A DNA stretch of 64,000 nt from Runella sp. SP2 (lineage in GTDB: Bacteria > Bacteroidota > Bacteroidia > Cytophagales > Spirosomataceae), in the NCBI RefSeq assembly GCF_003711225.1, contig NZ_CP031030.1, forward strand, positions 4,650,001-4,714,000, given 5' to 3'. This document shows positions 42,293 through 52,203 of the stretch, piece after piece (position 1 is the stretch's first letter; each line of letters starts with the position of its first letter). The position numbers were made by a program, and so were the translations under genes. The notes under the pieces were generated by a model. The model was given only the letters and a program-made list of their open reading frames with translations. It was not told the DNA's origin and did not search any database.

Positions 42293-43582
42293 ATGCCACA
42301 GCACTTTACGATTACCGAACACGGGTACATCCGAAGACTATCTACCGCCCTTCGTAAGGAGCAAACCGATACACTTTCGGCCATTTTTGTGTCTGATTCT
42401 ACTTTTGAGCTTTTAAAACAGTTATCTTTTCGAGCCAATACCGACCCACTTTTGACTTACAGCGTTCAAAAAGGGGGAGAATTTATCCGTATAAAAAACT
42501 ACGTGGGCGTGCTCCAACTGGCAGATAGAACACAGATTGAGATTTTACCCAAAATAGCCTTACACACTCAATTGCCTGAGATGCGTTTGGCGCTCTTGAG
42601 AATGCTACGCACAGTACCCGAGTTGCCCTTTCATCGACTTTCGCAAGCGCAATTGCAACAGGCACACTTACCCGTTTGGGAGATTTTTATCTCCGCGTTT
42701 ATTGCCGAAATTGAACAATTGACCCGACAAGGGATTCAAAAATCGTACGAGACGGTGGAGGAACAAAGTCGTTTTTTGAAGGGAAAATGGCAGTATCATC
42801 GCCAAAATCACGCCCATCCTGAATTGTTGGCCATTGAACATGACCAATTTATAGCAGACATCTTACCTAATCGATTGCTCAAAACCTGCATTGAGTTTCT
42901 AGCCAAACGAAGCCAATATTTACCCAATCAGGCCAAATTACGAAAGTTGCGTTTCATTTGGGACGAAATACAGCCCTCTTCTACGCTGGCGGAAGACTTT
43001 CAAAAGGTTCAACACTTAGCTCGAAGTTTTGATCGCTACACTCAAGCTTTAAAATGGGCAAAAATTCTGTTGATGAACCAGTCGTGGAGCACCTTCGGAA
43101 AAAACACCAACGAGTCGCTTTTATTTCCTACTGAGCAACTGTTTGAACGATATGTAGCACAAGGTTTTAAACGCTATTGTCAAGGGTATGAAGTAGTTTA
43201 TCAAGAAACGGCTCACCATTTAGTGCATCGCCACGACGGGAAACCTCAATTTAAACTACGTCCCGACTTGGTTTTGCGCTTTCAGGAACAAGTCATTGTT
43301 ATCGACATCAAATGGAAACGCATTGCCCCCGATGCTCCCAATTACGGCATCGACCAAGCGGATTTGTACCAGCTCTACGCCTACGGCCAAAAATACCGCG
43401 CAACCGAGTTGTATTTGCTCTATCCTGCTCATGAGAGTTTTACGACTTCCCTACCCGCTTTCAGGTTTGAGGATGCGCTTCCACTTACCGTTCTCCCATT
43501 TGACATAACCCAGCCTTTATCGACGAGCATGGGAACGATTCGGGCCATTATAGCCCATCAAAAAAATACCCCGACAAGCTAG
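42293..43582 (+). CDS. mcrC: McrC-family restriction endonuclease subunit, orphan
   Basis: A 429-residue protein of the McrC family, the nuclease subunit of McrBC systems that cut modified DNA. The N-terminal region resembles McrC domains (LLTYSVQKGGEFIRIKNYVG, QIEILPKIAL). The C-terminal PD-(D/E)XK core is visible as KLRPDLVLRF, then VIVIDIKWKRI, with Asp and Lys in place. No McrB-type AAA+ GTPase is present within the window, which is unusual. The start at ATG 42293 (MPQHFTITEHGYI) avoids the divergent promoter region. An unlinked partner or a different role is possible. Confidence 0.8.
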   Translation: MPQHFTITEHGYIRRLSTALRKEQTDTLSAIFVSDSTFELLKQLSFRANTDPLLTYSVQKGGEFIRIKNYVGVLQLADRTQIEILPKIALHTQLPEMRLALLRMLRTVPELPFHRLSQAQLQQAHLPVWEIFISAFIAEIEQLTRQGIQKSYETVEEQSRFLKGKWQYHRQNHAHPELLAIEHDQFIADILPNRLLKTCIEFLAKRSQYLPNQAKLRKLRFIWDEIQPSSTLAEDFQKVQHLARSFDRYTQALKWAKILLMNQSWSTFGKNTNESLLFPTEQLFERYVAQGFKRYCQGYEVVYQETAHHLVHRHDGKPQFKLRPDLVLRFQEQVIVIDIKWKRIAPDAPNYGIDQADLYQLYAYGQKYRATELYLLYPAHESFTTSLPAFRFEDALPLTVLPFDITQPLSTSMGTIRAIIAHQKNTPTS

Positions 43583-43595
43583 CTCATCGGGGTAT
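43566..43595 (-). terminator. bidirectional terminator between mcrC and lpdA
   Basis: ATACCCCGA and TCGGGGTAT form a 9-bp perfect stem with a 12-nt loop; on the minus strand it is followed by seven T residues, ending the lpdA transcript. The mcrC stop codon lies in the loop. Confidence 0.8.
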
Positions 43596-43621
43596 CAGTG
43601 ATTTGGCTATAAATTCAAGCG

Positions 43622-45025
43622 TTACGCATTCAAGGCGCGGTTGCCAGTGGCTGCTAAACACGCTTCTTTAAACGCTTCGGTATAAGTCGGGTGCGCGTGC
43701 GACATACGGCTAATGTCCTCCGCCGATGCACGGTATTCCATCGCTACTACGGCTTCCGCAATCATGTCGGCAGCACGTGGACCAATGATATGAGCGCCCA
43801 AAATTTCGTCCGTTTCTTTGTGAGCCAGTACCTTTACCGTACCATCGATGTCCATACTAGCGCGGGCACGTCCCAACGCTTTGAACGGAAACGAACCCGA
43901 CTTGTAAGGCACACCTTTGGCTTTGAGTTCTTCTTCCGTGCTTCCGACACTTGCCACTTCTGGCCATGTATAAACAACGCCTGGAATCAACGAATAGTTG
44001 ATGTGTGGTTTTTGGCCAACAATGGTTTCGGCTACAAATACGCCTTCTTCTTCGGCTTTGTGGGCGAGCATTGCTCCGCGAATCACGTCGCCGATGGCAT
44101 AAATGTTAGGAACTTTGGTTTGAAGTGTATGCTCGTCCACTTCGATTTTTCCGCGGTTATCAGCGACCAAACCTGCATTTTCAATTGCTAAACCATCGGT
44201 ATATGGGCGGCGTCCTACGCTCATCAAACAGTAGTCACCCGTAAATGTTACGATTTCACCTTTTGGATTTTCGGCCGTAACCACTACTTCGTCTCCTGTA
44301 TTTTCAACTGACTTCACTTTGTGACTGAAGTAGAAGTCGGTACCGAGTTTTTTCAAGCTACGTTGAAGCTCTTTACCCATTGTTCCGTCCATGGTAGGAA
44401 TCATAGCCGAAGCATACTCTACAAAGCTCACTTTTGCACCGATACGGGCATACACAGAGCCTAATTCAGCCCCGATTACCCCTGCTCCAATCACGATTAA
44501 GTGCTTTGGAACTTCTTTCATTTGAAGGGCTTCGGTAGAAGTAATAATGCGTTTTTTATCGATAGTTACCCCTGGCAAAGATGAAGGTTTTGAGCCTGTT
44601 GCAATAACGATATTTTTTGACGTTACCATCTCAATTTCACCCGAATCTTTGGTCACTTTTACCGTGTTTTTATCCACGAAAGAACCTTTTCCTTGGTAAA
44701 CGTCGATTTTATTTTTCTTCATCAAAAACTCTACTCCTTTGCAAACTTGGCTGACAACCTCGCTTTTGCGGGCAATCATCTGTGCCAAATCCACCTGCAA
44801 GTTTTCGAGTTTGATGCCATGTTCAGCAAAGCTATGCGCCGCATTGTAGTAATGTTCTGACGAGTCAAGCAATGCTTTTGAAGGAATACAACCTACGTTA
44901 AGGCAAGTTCCTCCCAGCGTTTTATATTTTTCGATGATGGCCGTTTTCAAGCCTAATTGAGCACAACGAATGGCGCAGATATAGCCTCCTGGCCCTGAAC
45001 CGATAACGATAACGTCGTATTGCAT
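43622..45025 (-). CDS. lpdA: dihydrolipoyl dehydrogenase
   Basis: A 467-residue FAD enzyme, the E3 subunit of 2-oxo-acid dehydrogenases. It has the FAD motif GSGPGGY, the redox disulfide GGTCLNVGCIPSKAL at about 40-54, the NAD motif GAGVIGAELGSVYARIG, and the dimer-interface His in MSHAHPTYTEAF. It reoxidises lipoate using NAD. It lies downstream of odhB, with its own stretch of 124 bp before odhB. Confidence 0.97.
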   Translation of the reverse strand: MQYDVIVIGSGPGGYICAIRCAQLGLKTAIIEKYKTLGGTCLNVGCIPSKALLDSSEHYYNAAHSFAEHGIKLENLQVDLAQMIARKSEVVSQVCKGVEFLMKKNKIDVYQGKGSFVDKNTVKVTKDSGEIEMVTSKNIVIATGSKPSSLPGVTIDKKRIITSTEALQMKEVPKHLIVIGAGVIGAELGSVYARIGAKVSFVEYASAMIPTMDGTMGKELQRSLKKLGTDFYFSHKVKSVENTGDEVVVTAENPKGEIVTFTGDYCLMSVGRRPYTDGLAIENAGLVADNRGKIEVDEHTLQTKVPNIYAIGDVIRGAMLAHKAEEEGVFVAETIVGQKPHINYSLIPGVVYTWPEVASVGSTEEELKAKGVPYKSGSFPFKALGRARASMDIDGTVKVLAHKETDEILGAHIIGPRAADMIAEAVVAMEYRASAEDISRMSHAHPTYTEAFKEACLAATGNRALNA

Positions 45026-45112
45026 TGGTTAGTTATGAATTTATGTGCCGAAGCACGAGTTATTAGCTATTTTTAGTCTCACTTTTGCATAACCAGAACT
45101 CTCTATAAAACA

Positions 45113-45141
45113 GCAAAGACGCCTTGAAAAAGCGTCTTTGC
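45113..45141 (-). terminator. terminator after odhB
   Basis: GCAAAGACGC and GCGTCTTTGC pair perfectly over 10 bp with a 9-nt loop, 9 bp after the odhB stop on the minus strand, followed by TGTTTTAT. Confidence 0.8.
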
Positions 45142-45149
45142 ATTGATTT

Positions 45150-46697
45150 TTATACTTCCAACAACAAACGTGTTGGATCTTCAAGGATTTGCTTCACACG
45201 TACCAAGAAGCTTACTGAGTCACGTCCGTCGATGGTTCGGTGGTCGTAGCTAAGTGCCACGTACATGATAGGACGTACTACGATTTCACCATTTACTACC
45301 ACGGGGCGTTCTACGATGTTGTGCATACCCAAAATCGCCGATTGTGGTGCGTTGATAATTGGGGTCGAAAGCATCGACCCAAAGATACCACCGTTGGTAA
45401 TGGTAAATGTACCACCTTGCATTTGGTCGATGGTCAATTTGTTGTCACGGGCCAAACCTGCCAAGCGAATGATTTCTTTTTCGATTTCGGCAAAGGTCAT
45501 TTTTTCAGCATTGCGAACCACAGGCACCACCAAACCACGGTCAGTCGAAACGGCGATTGAAATGTCTGAGTAGTCGTTGTAAACCACTTCTTCCCCGTCG
45601 ATGAACGAGTTTACGACAGGGAACTCCTGCAACGCAATCGCGCACGCTTTGGTAAAGAACGACATAAAGCCGAGGCCAACACCGTGTTTTTCTTTGAATT
45701 TATCTTTGTATTTGGCGCGTAACTCCATGATAGGCTTCATGTCCACCTCGTTGAAGGTCGTCAACATGGCCGTTTCATTTTTCACTGCTACCAAACGGCG
45801 AGCAATGGTTTTACGCAACGAAGTCATTTTTACGCGACGCTGTCCGCGTGGATCAGCAGCTTTTGGAGCGGCTGGTGCCACAGGGGCTGCTTTTGGAGCA
45901 GGGGCAGGCGTAGCTGCCGCTGGCGCTGCAACTTGCGCTTTTTCGGCGTCTTCTTTGGTAATACGTCCACCAACACCTGAGCCAGCTACCTCCGATGCAC
46001 TAATGCCTTTTTCCGAAAGAATTTTGGCAGCGGCTGGCGATGGGTGACCCGAGGCATAACCACTTGCCGATGCCACTGGCGCAGCAGCTGGGGTTTCTAC
46101 GGGAGCTGGGGCTGGAGCAGCGGATTGGCTAACCCCTCCGCCTACTTCGATGCGGCAGATGGTCGCACCAATAGGCAAGGTAGCACCTGCTTCGGCAACA
46201 ATGCGGAGTGTTCCTGCCGCTTCAGCAGGAAGTTCAAAAGTTGCTTTGTCCGATTCCAATTCGCACAAAACCTCATCCAATTGTACTACATCGCCGTCTT
46301 TCTTATTCCAGTTGGCAATCGTCACTTCCGTCACCGATTCTCCTACCGTTGGCACTTTCATTTCTACCACTTTAGCAGCTACGGGCGCCGATGCTGCGGG
46401 AGCAGGGGCAGGTGCCGCCGCTACTGGAGCAGGTGTAGGAGCGGGGGCAGGTGCCGCCGCTGATGCTTCGATAATACAAATCAAACCACCAATCGGCAGA
46501 ACATCTCCTTCTTGGGCTTTGATACGCAGTACGCCATCGGCTTCTGATACTACTTCAAACGACGCTTTATCAGAGTCTAAGCTGCATATTACTTCATCAC
46601 GCTTGACGCTTTCCCCGTCTTTTTTCACCCAAGAACCAATCGTTACTTCGGTGATAGATTCCCCAACGGTTGGGACTTTTATTTCAATTTGTGACAT
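45150..46697 (-). CDS. odhB: dihydrolipoyllysine succinyltransferase (E2 of 2-oxoglutarate dehydrogenase)
   Basis: A 515-residue E2 subunit. It has two lipoyl domains with modified Lys in DSDKASFEV (about 35-45) and ESDKATFEL (about 150), each followed by an Ala/Pro-rich linker. A peripheral subunit-binding domain follows ([15 protein letters not shown]), then the catalytic domain ending with [14 protein letters not shown]. Two lipoyl domains are more than the single one in E. coli SucB. I start at ATG 46697 ([12 protein letters not shown]); ATG 46727 lies further upstream in the leader. It follows odhA by 47 bp and is probably co-transcribed. Confidence 0.94.
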   Translation of the reverse strand: MSQIEIKVPTVGESITEVTIGSWVKKDGESVKRDEVICSLDSDKASFEVVSEADGVLRIKAQEGDVLPIGGLICIIEASAAAPAPAPTPAPVAAAPAPAPAASAPVAAKVVEMKVPTVGESVTEVTIANWNKKDGDVVQLDEVLCELESDKATFELPAEAAGTLRIVAEAGATLPIGATICRIEVGGGVSQSAAPAPAPVETPAAAPVASASGYASGHPSPAAAKILSEKGISASEVAGSGVGGRITKEDAEKAQVAAPAAATPAPAPKAAPVAPAAPKAADPRGQRRVKMTSLRKTIARRLVAVKNETAMLTTFNEVDMKPIMELRAKYKDKFKEKHGVGLGFMSFFTKACAIALQEFPVVNSFIDGEEVVYNDYSDISIAVSTDRGLVVPVVRNAEKMTFAEIEKEIIRLAGLARDNKLTIDQMQGGTFTITNGGIFGSMLSTPIINAPQSAILGMHNIVERPVVVNGEIVVRPIMYVALSYDHRTIDGRDSVSFLVRVKQILEDPTRLLLEV

Positions 46698-46744
46698 CCT
46701 TCTTATATCCTTTACGTGCTGAAGCACAAGTTAATCGTTTATTG

Positions 46745-49519
46745 TTATTTTCCAGCAAAAGCTTGTTCGATGAGGTCGGCTTGCTCCACCGTATGAATTT
46801 TCATGTAACCCGTTGCAGGTGATGCACTTGCTTTGCGGGCAATCACACTTCCCAAACCAATTTCTGGGAATTCACGGAGAATAAACGACCAGTAACCCAT
46901 GTTTTCTGGCTCTTCTTGCACCCATACAACTTCGGCTTTTTTGTACTGTGACAAGTACGCCTCTATTTGCTTTTTGGGGAATGGGTGCAATTGTTCAACC
47001 CGAATGATGGCCACGTCTTTGCGCTGGTCTTTTTGTTGTTTGTCATACAACTCCCAGTAAATTTTACCAGTACACAACAACACTTTTTTCACCTTTTTAG
47101 GATCCGCATACGTATCGCCGATGGTTTCTTGGAAACGACTTCCTTCTAAGAAATCGCTCATTGGCGAAACTGCCATTGGACTACGCAACATCGACTTAGG
47201 CGACATCAAAATACACGGCTTACGGAATGGCGTCGTTAGCTGACGACGCATCATGTGGAACAAGTTGGCAGGGGTTGTGATGTTACACACATACATATTA
47301 TATTCTGCCGAAAGAATCAAGAAACGTTCTGGACGGGCGCTTGAGTGCTCAGGGCCTTGGCCTTCGTAGCCGTGTGGCAGAAGCATCACCAAGCCGTTCA
47401 TGGCATTCCATTTTGATTCGGTAGCCGCAATAAACTGGTCAATCATGATTTGGGCACCGTTGGCAAAATCTCCAAACTGTGCTTCCCAAATCACCAATGC
47501 GTGGGGGTTTGCCATGGCATACCCGTATTCGTAACCCATTACTCCGTACTCTGAAAGCAATGAGTTATAGATTTCAAATTTACCTTGTCCTTCGCCAATG
47601 TAGGCCAAGCTGTTGTGCGTAGCGTTGGTTTCGCTTTCGTGCAATACCGCATGGCGGTGCGAGAAGGTACCACGCTGCACGTCCTGCCCTGTCATACGAA
47701 CCGTTCTACCTTCGGCCAAAAGCGAACCGTAAGCCAGCAACTCACCCGCTGACCAGTTGAAAGGTTTTTCGCCCGCAAAAATCTGCTTGCGTTCTTCCAA
47801 CACCTTTTCAATTTGTTTCAGCACCTTGAAATCGGCAGGAAGGCTCGAAAGGGCGTTACCCACTTTCTCAATCACTTCTTTAGAAATACCTGTTTCGGGC
47901 GACTGCTCAAAATCCTCTGGTACTGAGCGGCGCAATTCTGCCCAATCACGTTCAAGCTTTGGACGCTCGTAGGGAAGTTGTTTCTGTTTTACTTTTTGCA
48001 ATAATTCTTGCAGTTCTCCTTCCAACTCAGCGCGCATTTGGTCGGCAATCTGCGCATCCAACTCACCGCGTTCCGTCAATTCTTTCAAGTACAAATCACG
48101 GCCGTTGAGTTGCTGTGAAATTTTAGCGTACATCGTCGGTTGCGTAAAACGCGGCTCATCCGATTCGTTGTGGCCGTATTTACGGTAACAAACCATATCG
48201 ACAAACACATCACGGTTAAACTCCTGACGGAATTCAACGGCCACTTTCATCACAAACGCTACTGCTTCTGGGTCGTTACCATTGACGTGGAAAATAGGCG
48301 CATCCACAATTCTGGCGATATCCGAACAATAAATCGACGAGCGGTCGTCTTCGTGGTCGGTTGTAAAGCCAATCTGGTTGTTAATCACAAAATGTAACGT
48401 TCCTCCTGTGTAATAGGCAGGAAGATTCGACATTTGGGTTACTTCATATACGATACCTTGTCCAGCCACGGCGGCGTCACCGTGAATCAAGATAGGTAAT
48501 ACAGGATCATATTTATCTTGACCTGGAATGTGGTTGTAGTGCTCATCCGCACGGGCACGCACGTATCCAACTACTACTGGATTAACCGCCTCCAAGTGCG
48601 ACGGGTTTGGCATCAGCTTGAGGCTTACGCGTTTACCTTCGGGCGTTTCGATTTGGCTCTCGTAACCCATGTGGTATTTTACGTCACCATCACTGAATTC
48701 GTCCAACACCACGTTTTCTTCAAATTCATTGAACACTTGCTCGTAAGGCTTGTGCATGATGTTGGTCAGTACGTTGAGGCGACCACGGTGCGCCATCCCT
48801 ACTACTACCTCTTCCACGCCCAACTCAGCCCCACGGTTGATGGCCACGTCCAAAGCTGGGATAGCCGCTTCACCACCTTCGAGTGAAAAACGCTTCTTAC
48901 CCAAAAATTTGGTATGTAGGAAGTTCTCGAACGTAACGGCGTCATTCAATTTTTCGAGAATTCTCTTCTTCTGTTCAATTGTTGGATTGAAATTAAGAAA
49001 CTCATTTTCAATCTTTTTACGCAACCAGCTCTTCACTTTACGATCGCGGATGTATTGGTATTCAAAACCAATTTTACCCGTATAAACTTTTTGGAGAGCG
49101 GCGACAATTTCGCGGAGGGTAGCAGCACGGCCAAACACCTCAATACCCGCTTCAAAAACAGTATCTAAATCTGCTTCTGCGAGGTTAAAATCTGATAAAT
49201 CGAGTTCTGGATAGCGATTTGTACGCGGCCCGAGTGGGTTGGTTTGCGAAGCCAAATGTCCCCGTTGACGATACCCTCTAATAAGGTGTACCACTTCCAT
49301 TTCTTTACGGGTATGACTAGCCGAGACGGGCTTTTCGGTCGTAGCCGTTCCGTTTCCGTTTAGAGTAGGCTTTGAATCACCGTATTTGAGTGAAAATTCA
49401 AACCCTTCGAAGAAACGTTGCCAGCTTAAATCAACGGAGTCAGGTTGTTGTTGGTATTTTTGGTACAACTCTTCAATGTACGCAGCTTCTGAATTCGCTA
49501 TATATGAGTATTTTTCCAT
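46745..49519 (-). CDS. odhA: 2-oxoglutarate dehydrogenase E1 component
   Basis: A 924-residue thiamine diphosphate enzyme that decarboxylates 2-oxoglutarate in the citric acid cycle. It begins MEKYSYIANSEAAYIEELY. Key motifs are HRGRLNVL, HGDAAVAGQGIVYE, NNQIGFTT and YRKYGHNESDEP in the ThDP-binding half. In the C-terminal half are HGYEGQGPEHSSARPER and the typical QEEPENMGYW. Size is normal. It is the first gene of the odhAB unit and has its own promoter. Confidence 0.97.
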   Translation of the reverse strand: MEKYSYIANSEAAYIEELYQKYQQQPDSVDLSWQRFFEGFEFSLKYGDSKPTLNGNGTATTEKPVSASHTRKEMEVVHLIRGYRQRGHLASQTNPLGPRTNRYPELDLSDFNLAEADLDTVFEAGIEVFGRAATLREIVAALQKVYTGKIGFEYQYIRDRKVKSWLRKKIENEFLNFNPTIEQKKRILEKLNDAVTFENFLHTKFLGKKRFSLEGGEAAIPALDVAINRGAELGVEEVVVGMAHRGRLNVLTNIMHKPYEQVFNEFEENVVLDEFSDGDVKYHMGYESQIETPEGKRVSLKLMPNPSHLEAVNPVVVGYVRARADEHYNHIPGQDKYDPVLPILIHGDAAVAGQGIVYEVTQMSNLPAYYTGGTLHFVINNQIGFTTDHEDDRSSIYCSDIARIVDAPIFHVNGNDPEAVAFVMKVAVEFRQEFNRDVFVDMVCYRKYGHNESDEPRFTQPTMYAKISQQLNGRDLYLKELTERGELDAQIADQMRAELEGELQELLQKVKQKQLPYERPKLERDWAELRRSVPEDFEQSPETGISKEVIEKVGNALSSLPADFKVLKQIEKVLEERKQIFAGEKPFNWSAGELLAYGSLLAEGRTVRMTGQDVQRGTFSHRHAVLHESETNATHNSLAYIGEGQGKFEIYNSLLSEYGVMGYEYGYAMANPHALVIWEAQFGDFANGAQIMIDQFIAATESKWNAMNGLVMLLPHGYEGQGPEHSSARPERFLILSAEYNMYVCNITTPANLFHMMRRQLTTPFRKPCILMSPKSMLRSPMAVSPMSDFLEGSRFQETIGDTYADPKKVKKVLLCTGKIYWELYDKQQKDQRKDVAIIRVEQLHPFPKKQIEAYLSQYKKAEVVWVQEEPENMGYWSFILREFPEIGLGSVIARKASASPATGYMKIHTVEQADLIEQAFAGK

Positions 49520-49545
49520 TTAAAAACCACTTAGTTTCAGGGGCG

Positions 49546-49553
49546 CAAAGTTA
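49546..49553 (-). promoter_or_regulatory. -7 box for odhA
   Basis: The minus strand reads TAACTTTG, a full TANNTTTG match, 27 bp before the odhA start. Confidence 0.45.
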
Positions 49554-49602
49554 GCTTTGAATTTGTAATTAATTGCAAAAATCGTATAGTTTTAGCAAAA
49601 AT

Positions 49603-50520
49603 CTAATCTCTTTGAGGATTCGGTTGAAGGGTAAAAACAATTTCGTGGATTCCCTTTCCCACTCCTGCGATGTTATTGGTTTGGGCGTTAAAATCCTCTA
49701 CTCGACGAGAACTATACGCATAACCAATCCGAATGTTCTTCGATATGTCGTATGCAAGCAAGAGTTGCCAGTAAGTTGTACTGCCAAATCGAACCGATAA
49801 CCCGCCCGTAAAGCGGTCTTGTGCAGTAGCAATGGCGTTTAAATCAAGACGCATTTTTGACTTTTCGGGCTTGGTAAGAAGTAGAGATGGCTTGACGATG
49901 ATTCCGTCGCTTACTTCTGATTTCATCCCTAGTTGGACAAAAATGGGGCGTTGGTAATTGATTAATCCGCTCGTGCTGTTGTACCCGTACTGCTGTTTGA
50001 GGATTTCGGGCATCGACACTCCTCCAAAAAACGTTTCATCTTCGTAATAAATTCCAACCCCTGCGCTTGGCAAGGCTTTATTGATGTTTCCGCCCGTATT
50101 GAGCACATCGCGCGCAGGCAAAACGTTGATTCCACCCAATGCCCCAATCGACAATTTTTGCTCTTCTGATATTTTGTGAATGTAGCTAATACTCCCAAAC
50201 ACGGCCGTATTGGCCGACACGCGGTCGTTTAGCCCTTGGAGTCCTAGGCCAATTTTTCCGTTCGCTACGGTTCCGTCCATGGCAAAAGATTGGGTAATGG
50301 GCAACCCTTGCACGCCCGCTACAAATTGACGACGCAATACAGCATTGAAATGGAAGGTTTCACGGATACCCGTTGCGGCAGGATTAATCGCCAGTGGATT
50401 TACCAAATACTGGGCATACTGCACTTCGCGCTGGGCTTGGACGTGGTAAGCGGTTAGCAGTAGGCAAGAAGCCGTTAGCAGAAAATTGGCCGTTTGTCGT
50501 AAATATCGTTTTTTCATCAT
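49603..50520 (-). CDS. PorP/SprF-family membrane protein (type IX secretion associated)
   Basis: A 305-residue protein with a signal peptide encoded by repeat-like DNA (FLLTASCLLLTAYHVQAQ), followed by the PorP/SprF N-terminus REVQYAQYLVNPLAINPAATG. Later strands include KIGLGLQGLNDRVSAN and RIGYAYSSRRVEDF. Such proteins are outer-membrane barrels linked to type IX secretion and gliding in Bacteroidota. I start at ATG 50520 (a second ATG follows at 50517); the longer frame to 50580 has no supporting features. Confidence 0.88.
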   Translation of the reverse strand: MMKKRYLRQTANFLLTASCLLLTAYHVQAQREVQYAQYLVNPLAINPAATGIRETFHFNAVLRRQFVAGVQGLPITQSFAMDGTVANGKIGLGLQGLNDRVSANTAVFGSISYIHKISEEQKLSIGALGGINVLPARDVLNTGGNINKALPSAGVGIYYEDETFFGGVSMPEILKQQYGYNSTSGLINYQRPIFVQLGMKSEVSDGIIVKPSLLLTKPEKSKMRLDLNAIATAQDRFTGGLSVRFGSTTYWQLLLAYDISKNIRIGYAYSSRRVEDFNAQTNNIAGVGKGIHEIVFTLQPNPQRD

Positions 50521-50580
50521 TACACGAGTTGATTCATTCATCAACGCAAAAGAAAGCAGGAATCTTGCCAAACACAACAA

Positions 50581-50614
50581 AAAAAGCAGAAGTCCTCATG
50601 AGCTTCTGCTTTTT
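50581..50614. terminator. bidirectional terminator before the PorP/SprF gene
   Basis: AAAAAGCAGAAG and CTTCTGCTTTTT pair perfectly over 12 bp with a 10-nt loop. It lies about 150 bp after the TlpA-like gene and ends that minus-strand unit. Confidence 0.8.
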
Positions 50615-50767
50615 GATAGGTAGCGAGTGAATTTATTGCAAAATCTTCATATTTTCTATCAAAGGAGACAAACATATAGAATACTTCGTTGTAAGAAATT
50701 TTGCAGGTGACTAGGCAAAGGTAGAAACATAGTTCACATTGGACGGATAGTCGTGGAGATTATTATT

Positions 50768-52189
50768 TTAGCGAGTTGGCTCAAGTAAAACTCGTTCAAT
50801 CGTCTTTAAAAAATCTTTTCCTTCATTGTATTTAGGTCTCGGTGGATTGGTATCCGCAAACTTTCCTTCTTTGTCGATGATAAAGTAACTTGGCAAACCC
50901 ATGACACCGTATTGCTTTGCAACTGTGTCTTTAAAGCCATTTTTTAACCGTATGTGATGCCCCACTATCCCCCATTTAGCAATGGCTTTCTTCCAGTCAC
51001 TCTCTTTGTCGTCCAAAGAAATGCTCAAAAACACTACTTTGTCAGGCGCACTCAAGGATTCTTTTATCTTTTTGACGTTTTTGGCCTCCGCAATGCAAGA
51101 ACTACACCAACTCGCCCAAAAATCCAACACAATTACTTTGCCTTTATAGCTTTCTAACTTCGCCAATGCCTCAACTCCCAAATCAAATGCTTTTTGTCCT
51201 TCGGCCACTACTTTTGCTTTGATTTGCCTACCTTTCAAAAAAGGGATGTATGGACTATTTGGATAATCTTCAACGTATTGATCGTAAAGCTTTTGGTTCG
51301 TGGGATTCCAGCCTTCTGTTCTGAGTTTATCAAAAATTTGGTACGCAAACTGGTTTTCTGCCACCTTTGGATGGTATAAACTCCGCTGAAAATCCATCAA
51401 GCTCATCGTCGAACTTTTAAACATCACCTTCATGTCATTGTACAAAAAAGAGGATAACGCATCTAAATAGCCAACGTAATACAAAGATTTTGCCGTAGTA
51501 TCACTTTGTAAAGGCATTGTTCGCGTAAACTTCTTCAGTTCATTCGGCAAATCATAGAATGGAATGGGAGGCTTGTTTTCGGGCAATAATGGCGTAAAAC
51601 GGTAACTATTCACCTCTCCCTTGATGTCAGCATACCTGACCTTTGCAAACAGAGGCGACGTTATTTTCTCAAATTTGGCTAATAAATTTATCCTTCCCGC
51701 CTCAACAGAATCAATGTATTTAAACTGAAATTCAATAGGCTTACCAAAATTTTGCATAAACTTCTCGCCCCAAGAACCCCAATTGCGGGCATCTTCCACG
51801 TAATAATTATACTTGGCAGCATTTACTCCTTTAAACGACATTGTTTCCAAAATTTTTGTGGCATCAAAATACATGGTCACACTGTCCCCCTTTTCGATAA
51901 GCCAGTTTCTCAACACAACCGACGATTCATTACTGTGATAAAAGTGAATGTAAGCTAAGTCATCTAAAACCAGCTTCAACGTAAACTTATTCGCTTTGTC
52001 TAGCTTCGCTTCTATGATTTCACGCTCTCCCACTAAACCATGCCGAAGCAAAATAAAAGACATGGAAGAATCGAGCGGGTTTTTGATTTCTCCAGAAATA
52101 GTTACGTTCTGGGAGAAAACCTCTAGTGTAAAAACCAATAAATAGCTGTAAGACAAAAGGAGAATAGTCCAGGTCGTTTTGAGACGCAT
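50768..52189 (-). CDS. TlpA-type thioredoxin-like protein (CSSC active site)
   Basis: A 473-residue exported protein. A signal peptide (LLSYSYLLVFTLEVFSQ) precedes a DUF4369-like beta domain at about 25-120 (SGEIKNPLDSSMSFI), a helical middle, and a C-terminal thioredoxin domain with LDFWASWCSSCIAEAKNV near residue 355. The active site CSSC is unusual among the CGPC of relatives, and the cis-Pro region MGLPSYFIID is present. It starts 14 bp after the next TlpA gene. A role in redox or disulfide handling of envelope or secreted peptides is likely. Confidence 0.85.
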   Translation of the reverse strand: MRLKTTWTILLLSYSYLLVFTLEVFSQNVTISGEIKNPLDSSMSFILLRHGLVGEREIIEAKLDKANKFTLKLVLDDLAYIHFYHSNESSVVLRNWLIEKGDSVTMYFDATKILETMSFKGVNAAKYNYYVEDARNWGSWGEKFMQNFGKPIEFQFKYIDSVEAGRINLLAKFEKITSPLFAKVRYADIKGEVNSYRFTPLLPENKPPIPFYDLPNELKKFTRTMPLQSDTTAKSLYYVGYLDALSSFLYNDMKVMFKSSTMSLMDFQRSLYHPKVAENQFAYQIFDKLRTEGWNPTNQKLYDQYVEDYPNSPYIPFLKGRQIKAKVVAEGQKAFDLGVEALAKLESYKGKVIVLDFWASWCSSCIAEAKNVKKIKESLSAPDKVVFLSISLDDKESDWKKAIAKWGIVGHHIRLKNGFKDTVAKQYGVMGLPSYFIIDKEGKFADTNPPRPKYNEGKDFLKTIERVLLEPTR

Positions 52190-52203
52190 AAAAATTGAGA
52201 GGT

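Noticed and set aside
46044-46722. Plus-strand frames opposite odhB rich in Arg/Cys/Gly/Ala
   Set aside because: They are shadows of the Ala/Pro-rich lipoyl-domain linkers.
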